A DNA stretch of 64,000 bases. Source: Eublepharis macularius (taxonomy: Eukaryota > Chordata > Lepidosauria > Squamata > Eublepharidae). The notes beneath the pieces are model-generated. The model saw only the letters and a program-made list of their open reading frames with translations, was not told where the DNA came from and searched no databases. Shown in pieces: positions 60,301-64,000 of this stretch. The stretch covers positions 13,474,001-13,538,000 of the forward strand of contig NC_072801.1 in NCBI RefSeq assembly GCF_028583425.1. The letters run 5' to 3'. Made by a program: the position numbers and the translations under genes. The number at the start of each line of letters is the position of its first letter. Position 1 is the stretch's first letter.

Positions 60301-63040
60301 AATTGAGGAATGCATTGTGCTTTAGGGTATGTGGGACATGGATGATGCGTTGAGGCTGCATGAGCGCCCTCTAGGGGGCACATGAATCATTAAGTCATGG
60401 AGAAAGGGAGCTGCATCTTGAGAATTACTAGAAGGAGGAAACGCAACACACGTTTCCCCCTCCACGTCTACGTGTGTTATCCTGCTCTTCCTCCAAGGAT
60501 CTTGGGGTGCTGTACATTGTACTCTCCCTCGTCCATTTTATCTTCACAGCGACCCTGTGGTGGCAGCTTAGGCTGGGAAGGTGTGTGAGGCCCATGGTCA
60601 CCCTGTGAACTTTGTAGCAATGCAGGGATTCGAATCCCAGGCTTCACAGATGCTACTCTGACACTCTGACCACTACCATGGTCATAGATCCAGAGGAGTC
60701 AGCTGTGTTAGTCTGTAGTTGCAAACTAGTAAAGAGTCCAATAGCACCTTTAAGACTAACCAACTTTATTGTAGCATAAGCTTTCGAGAACCACAGCTCG
60801 CTTTGTCAGATGCATCGTCAGATGCATCTGACAAAGAGAGCTGTGGTTCTTGAAAGCTTATGCTGCAATAAAGTTGCATCTGACAAAGAGAGCTGTGGTT
60901 CTTGAAAGCTTATGCTACAATAAAGTTGCATCTGACGAAGAGAGCTGTGGTTCTCAAAAGCTTATGCTACAATAAAGTTGCATCTGACGAAGAGACCTGT
61001 GGTTCTTGAAAGCTTATGCTACAATAAAGTTGCATCTGACGAAGAGAGCTGTGGTTCTCGAAAGCTTATGCTACAACAGTTGGTTTGTCTTAAAGGTGCT
61101 ACTGGACTCTATTATTTTACTGGACTCTTCACTATCTGACCGCTACATAACACTCACTTCCAATATCAACAAGTACTCACTGACGAGGTGAAGTCCTTCC
61201 GCTATTTTCACTGAACTTGACCTGCAAGGACAGAAATAAAGGCCTGATCTATTCGGTCAAAGACCCTCTTGTATGGAGATATAAAATGGCAACCCAGTTA
61301 AAGCTGCTCCTCACTCTTACAAGTTTGCAAGGGTTATTGGTAGCCGTGTTGGTCCATAGCAAAATTCCAATGGTCATGCAATTTTTTTTTGTCACGACCC
61401 ACCAAAATGGGTTGTGACAAGCTTGGGTCATTGGCAAGCTTTCCAGCTCTCTTTGCTGAAAAGTTTGCCATCTTACTACATTTTGGTGGCCCAGATACCC
61501 TGGTGAAAAATACCACCATGAGCGGGAAAACAATCAAATTAATTGTTTTGGGGGAGATACATGTCCTTCCCTGGTGCAAAAGGGATGGTAGCTTTGTGAT
61601 TACATTCAGTGGAAAGCATTAACCAAAGACAACCTCAAAACCTGTTCTGGAATGTCTGTACGTAGTTTTAACCAAGATAGGGTTACCTTTTCTGGATGCC
61701 CTTCTCTGCCATGAACACTAGAGAAATCCAACAGGTGACAATTCCCCCAGTGCAAAAATACAATGGTGAGGGTACAGCAGGGCCGGATCTAGGGTTGCCG
61801 GCGCCTGGAGCAACCCTAGTCCGACCTCATGCGTGCTGTGTGCGTGCGTGCTCCCGGTGCCGCATGATGATGTCATTTTGGTGACATCACGCCAGGTGGC
61901 GGAGGCAGCGTGCGGGGCTGGGAAGCCGCCCACGCCATTCGCCTCCCCGCAGGCAAATGGCGTGGGCGGCCTCACAGCCCCTCACACTGCCTTTCGCCTG
62001 CCCCGCAGGACAGGGGGCGGCCGGCTGCCCCCTCTCCTGTGAGGCAGGTGAATGGCGTGCATGGCTGCGCTGCCCTTTGCCTGCCCTACAGGACGGGGTA
62101 TGCGGCAAGCTGGCTGTCCCCTGTCCCGCGGGGCAGGCGAAAGGCAGCGTGGGGGGCTGCAAGGCTGCCCACGCTGCCGTCTGCGCGCTCTGGCAGCTGC
62201 TCCCGGCGCCCCCTCCCTGGTGGCGCCGGGGGCAGACTACCCCCCTGCCCCCCCTCGATCCGGCCCTGGGGTACGGTCACCATTTCTGTATTCAAAACAT
62301 TCATGGCGGACTGGGGTCTATCAATACCGATTAGCCACGATGGTTAAATGGAACTTGCCTCTTCAGGGGCTGAACGCCAGATTCTTGGGCAGACAAGAAG
62401 GGAGGCCCCTGTGCCCTGCTTGGGGTATTCCTTGAAGCACCGAGGTGGCCACTGGTGGAAACAGGACACTGAACTGAAGAGACCCTTGGTCTGACCCAAC
62501 AGAGTGTTTCTGAGGTTGAATCGGGGCCTGTAATCAACTTTTAAGGGCCACAGGATCTATGTTGGAGAAAGGGTGGCAACGGGAGTGGGTGGGCTGGATT
62601 AGCCTCTGAAGAAACAGCAAAGATGTCTTAGCTTAGATGTCTTTGCTATGCCTTGATGCCAATGCCAGGTAGCCAAGCTCAGATTTCCAAGTCCATTTAT
62701 TCAACTGCCTCCTGGATAGCACTGTCCTGAAGGGTCCTGGAGCCCCTCCTCCCCATATTGTTTTCTACTGGGGGATCATAAATCCTCTTGGCAACATCCT
62801 ACACCTTCCCAAGGGACCCGCTATCCTGGGAGCCCAAAGGCGGGAGATCTGTCCACCGTCACCACCTTCATCTGCAATTCGTGTAGCTCAGCCTCCAGCC
62901 TGGCTTTGTCTTCCCGCAGCCGGTTCAGCTCTTGAGAGGTGCTGTTCAGCAACTCAGCATCCGTGATGGCAAGGTGGTGTTCTGGAGGGCCAAGGTCCGT
63001 TTCGTTACTGCCCAGCATCCGGACCTGTTCACGCTGCATC
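57257..63040 (-). CDS. CCDC78: CCDC78, four 3' coding exons (5' part not seen)
   Basis: Minus-strand exons in order are 63040-62866, then 59782-59716, 59065-58965 and 57383-57257 (stop). Joined, the last three read LNEEGWADLRKQLREFTHTV, QEDLEKERCQLLARATVAEE, QVAELHEYVDKHLVRYKQEI, VRLRKLLG and end at NLSNDM. This closely follows the human CCDC78 C-terminus (WAQIHQKLRDF...EYVDQHLGRYKQEILRLRKL). All joints keep frame. CCDC78 is a coiled-coil protein of the deuterosome, needed for centriole amplification in multiciliated cells, and human variants are linked to a congenital myopathy. The tail-to-tail position with ANTKMT matches human. Exons expected between 59783 and 62865 were not identified, and the gene's start lies outside the window. 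Confidence 0.88.
57384..57839. other. CCDC78 intron, no repeat recognised
   Basis: No supported element. Confidence 0.4.
57840..58153. mobile_element. Family D palindromic elements, one nested in another
   Basis: The outer copy AGGGCCAAGCTAGAAGTGACG...GTCACTTCTAGCTTGGTCCT encloses an inner complete copy 57982-58101 (AGGGCAAAACTACAAGTG...CACTTGTAGCTTGGCCCT). In a CCDC78 intron. Confidence 0.82.
58218..58607. repeat. GC-rich TIR-like element (relative of 37080)
   Basis: AGGGTTCCAGGTCTCTGTACC, CCTCCCAGCGGGAGGCAGGGG, with internal inverted GATGACGTCACTTCCGGGAAG and CACTTCAGGAAGTGACGTC words. The right end is not clear. Confidence 0.55.
58608..58964. other. CCDC78 intron, no repeat recognised
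   Basis: No supported feature. Confidence 0.4.
58965..59065 (-). CDS. CCDC78: CCDC78 penultimate exon
   Basis: 101 bp, 33 codons plus AG: EDLEKERCQLLARATVAEEQ, VAELHEYVDKHLV. Heptad pattern of a coiled coil. Acceptor TTTGCGCAG, donor GAG|GTGAGG. The split codon joins exactly to the last exon. Confidence 0.92.
59066..59715. other. CCDC78 intron, no repeat recognised
   Basis: No supported feature. Confidence 0.4.
59716..59782 (-). CDS. CCDC78: CCDC78 exon WADLRKQLREF
   Basis: 67 bp: one base, then MLNEEGWADLRKQLREFTHTVQ. Acceptor TTTTCTTCCTAG, donor CAG|GTAAAA. Matches human SWAQIHQKLRDFS in place and phase. Confidence 0.9.
59783..60454. other. CCDC78 intron; expected exons not found
   Basis: Searched on the minus strand for further coiled-coil exons with AG/GT borders; none is convincing. 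Confidence 0.4.
60455..60679 (-). repeat. tRNA-derived SINE
   Basis: The minus strand has GGTAGTGGTCAGAGTGTCAG head, GGGATTCGAATCCC-like B box region, GGTGACCATGGGCC and GCTGTGAAGATAAAATGGACG. Confidence 0.82.
60680..61134. mobile_element. Penelope-like terminal foldback with forward tandem units
   Basis: Outer tail GATCCAGAGGAGTCAGCTGTG and terminal segment in reverse sense to TCAGATGCATCGTCAGATGC, then about five ~57 bp forward units ending GCTTATGCTACAATAAAGTTG, then the forward terminal segment to GGTGCTACTGGACTC. Flanks TCTGACCACTAC and TCTGACCGCTAC. The tail is on the left only. Confidence 0.82.
61149..61769. other. CCDC78 intron, unclassified
   Basis: A hairpin GTCACGACCC..GGGTTGTGAC lies near 61392. 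TTGGTAGCCGTGTTGGTCCA at 61337 resembles an outer tail of Penelope-like elements. No exon supported. Confidence 0.4.
61778..62268. mobile_element. GC-rich hAT miniature element, family B
   Basis: CAGGGCCGGATCTAGGGTTGC...CTCGATCCGGCCCTG with 8 bp flanks GGGTACAG and GGGTACGG (7 of 8). The interior repeats CTTTCGCCTGCCCCGCAGGA-type units. In a CCDC78 intron. Confidence 0.9.
62360..62525 (+). repeat. SINE-like 3' fragment
   Basis: GACCCTTGGTCTGACCCAAC followed by AGAGTGTTTCTGAGGTTGA resembles the 3' part of a CORE/tRNA SINE ('GACCCTTGGTCTGATCCAGCAGG'). Weak. Confidence 0.45.
62866..63040 (-). CDS. CCDC78: Upstream coiled-coil exon, probably CCDC78
   Basis: MQREQVRMLGSNETDLG, LAITDAELLNSTSQELNRLR and EDKARLEAELHELQMK. 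Codon use and coiled-coil heptads look real. The acceptor is GGTTGACAG. The donor AAG|GTGGTG is weak and the exon end could be a few codons later. Assignment to CCDC78 is inferred from strand and position, since I do not recall a clear human counterpart of this segment. Confidence 0.65.
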
Positions 63041-63070
63041 CTGTCAACCAATGGAGAAATTACCCATCAT

Positions 63071-63246
63071 CCTATTGGAGACTATTTATTTAGAATTATT
63101 ATTTTAGGAGTTCTAGGTAGCACTGTGACTATCTTGTTAACATTACCAACTAGTGGTACCTAGAACCCCTAAAATAATAATTCCAAATAAATAAATGAAT
63201 GAATAAATGAATGAATGAATGAATGAATAATCTACTCTCCAATAGG
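63071..63246. mobile_element. TIR miniature element next to a CCDC78 exon
   Basis: CCTATTGGAGACTATTTATTT, AGAATTATTATTTTAGG against CCTAAAATAATAATTCCAAA...CTCCAATAGG. Contains an (AATG)n tract, 63196-63228. Its left end is 30 bp from the exon acceptor at 63040. Confidence 0.8.
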
Positions 63247-63405
63247 AAACATTCCCCTAGCCGGAACTACACTTTGATGGGCTGATGGTTAAAGACCATG
63301 TGCGTTCCAGAGTTTCCTATATACCACAAAAATAACCCCAATTTGTGATAAATTTACCCACTAAGCACCTCTGCATCCTTTTAAAAAACGTTTCTAGTCT
63401 TTTAG

Positions 63406-63610
63406 AAAAGAGTCCAGTAGCACCTTTAAGACTAACCAACTTTAGCATAAGCTTTTGAGAACCCCAGCTCTCTTCGTCAGATGCATCTCATCTGACGAAG
63501 AGAGCTGTGGTTCTCCAAAGCTTATGCTACAGTAAAGTTGGTTAGTCTTAAAGGTGTTACTGGACTCTTCTATTTGGCTACTGCAGACTAACACGGCTAA
63601 CTCCTCTGGA
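63406..63610. mobile_element. Penelope-like terminal foldback, minimal unit
   Basis: The simplest copy: terminal segment in reverse sense (63410-63488), directly joined to the forward segment (63489-63567) and the outer tail CAGACTAACACGGCTAACTC. Flanked by a perfect 13 bp duplication TCTAGTCTTTTAG (63393-63405, 63611-63623). Confidence 0.88.
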
Positions 63611-63623
63611 TCTAGTCTTTTAG

Positions 63624-64000
63624 GTTGTGATGAGAGTCTTAGGACAATACCCGGTGAAATTTCCAAAGCCAAATGGAGATTCTGGTCATCAACTGGAGTG
63701 AACTTGGTGACTTGCATCATCCACGGCTATTTAGCAAACTTATTCCTGTTCTGTTAGTTAAATTTTGATTTCATGGTAGTATTGTTAATTATTGTCCATG
63801 ATCTGTTTTGGACAGCATTGATCTAAATCTTTTTAATAAGCATAGATCTTGGTACTCTGACTATCTAGAATATAAATTATGCAAATAAGGAAATATATTC
63901 AAGCTTGTATAAGCTACATGATTTCATACAGTTGCCAGTTAATGTCTGGAAAAGCCACACCAGTTTTTTACAACACTTTAAAGTCTAATAGGATCTTGTG
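63624..64000. other. No gene or recognised repeat
   Basis: AT-rich, presumably still within the CCDC78 transcription unit. No exon supported. Confidence 0.4.

Overview
The window looks like squamate-reptile (lizard or snake) nuclear DNA. The evidence is the repeat mixture: BovB/RTE LINE pieces, CR1, L2-type and L1-type LINEs, tRNA-headed SINEs of the Sauria-SINE type, a 5S-rRNA-headed SINE, Penelope-like termini, several hAT miniature families and a DIRS element. Genes are vertebrate and interrupted by introns. There is no sign of bacterial organisation.

Two host genes can be supported, both at the right-hand end. ANTKMT (FAM173A), the mitochondrial lysine methyltransferase of the ADP/ATP carriers, is complete as five coding exons on the plus strand (49687-54607, 215 aa), every joint with GT/AG. 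Tail-to-tail with it, 2.6 kb away on the minus strand, lie the 3' exons of CCDC78 (57257-63040, continuing beyond the window or hidden by repeats). This is the same neighbour pair and orientation as on human 16p13.3, which supports both calls. METRN, the next human neighbour upstream, was not found.

The first 49 kb hold no host coding exon that I can recognise. The region is dominated by mobile elements: a 6.1 kb DIRS-type tyrosine-recombinase retroelement that looks whole (7370-13456); a 5'-truncated LINE with a hAT element inside it (5636-6900); a CR1 3' half (20330-21800); a BovB fragment split by an ORF1-only, HAL1-like L1 (25549-27661); an L1 3' end split by a hAT element (42567-43664); seven copies of a hAT miniature family starting CAGGGCTTTTTT; three copies of a GC-rich hAT family starting CAGGGCC; many copies of a short family ending GGTTGCCAACCCT; and palindromic miniature elements. 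A ~54 bp minisatellite lies at 14.5-15.4 kb. Between these are stretches with no repeat signature that could contain conserved non-coding DNA, which cannot be tested here.

The most unusual pattern is a set of short Penelope-like insertions (18.66, 44.94, 56.15, 60.68 and 63.41 kb). Each is built of the element's terminal segment in inverted (head-to-head) arrangement, usually flanked by 10-14 bp target duplications. One has expanded into a 41 bp minisatellite. The terminal segment also contains a hammerhead-ribozyme-like core. Nested insertions with readable target duplications give a local relative chronology.
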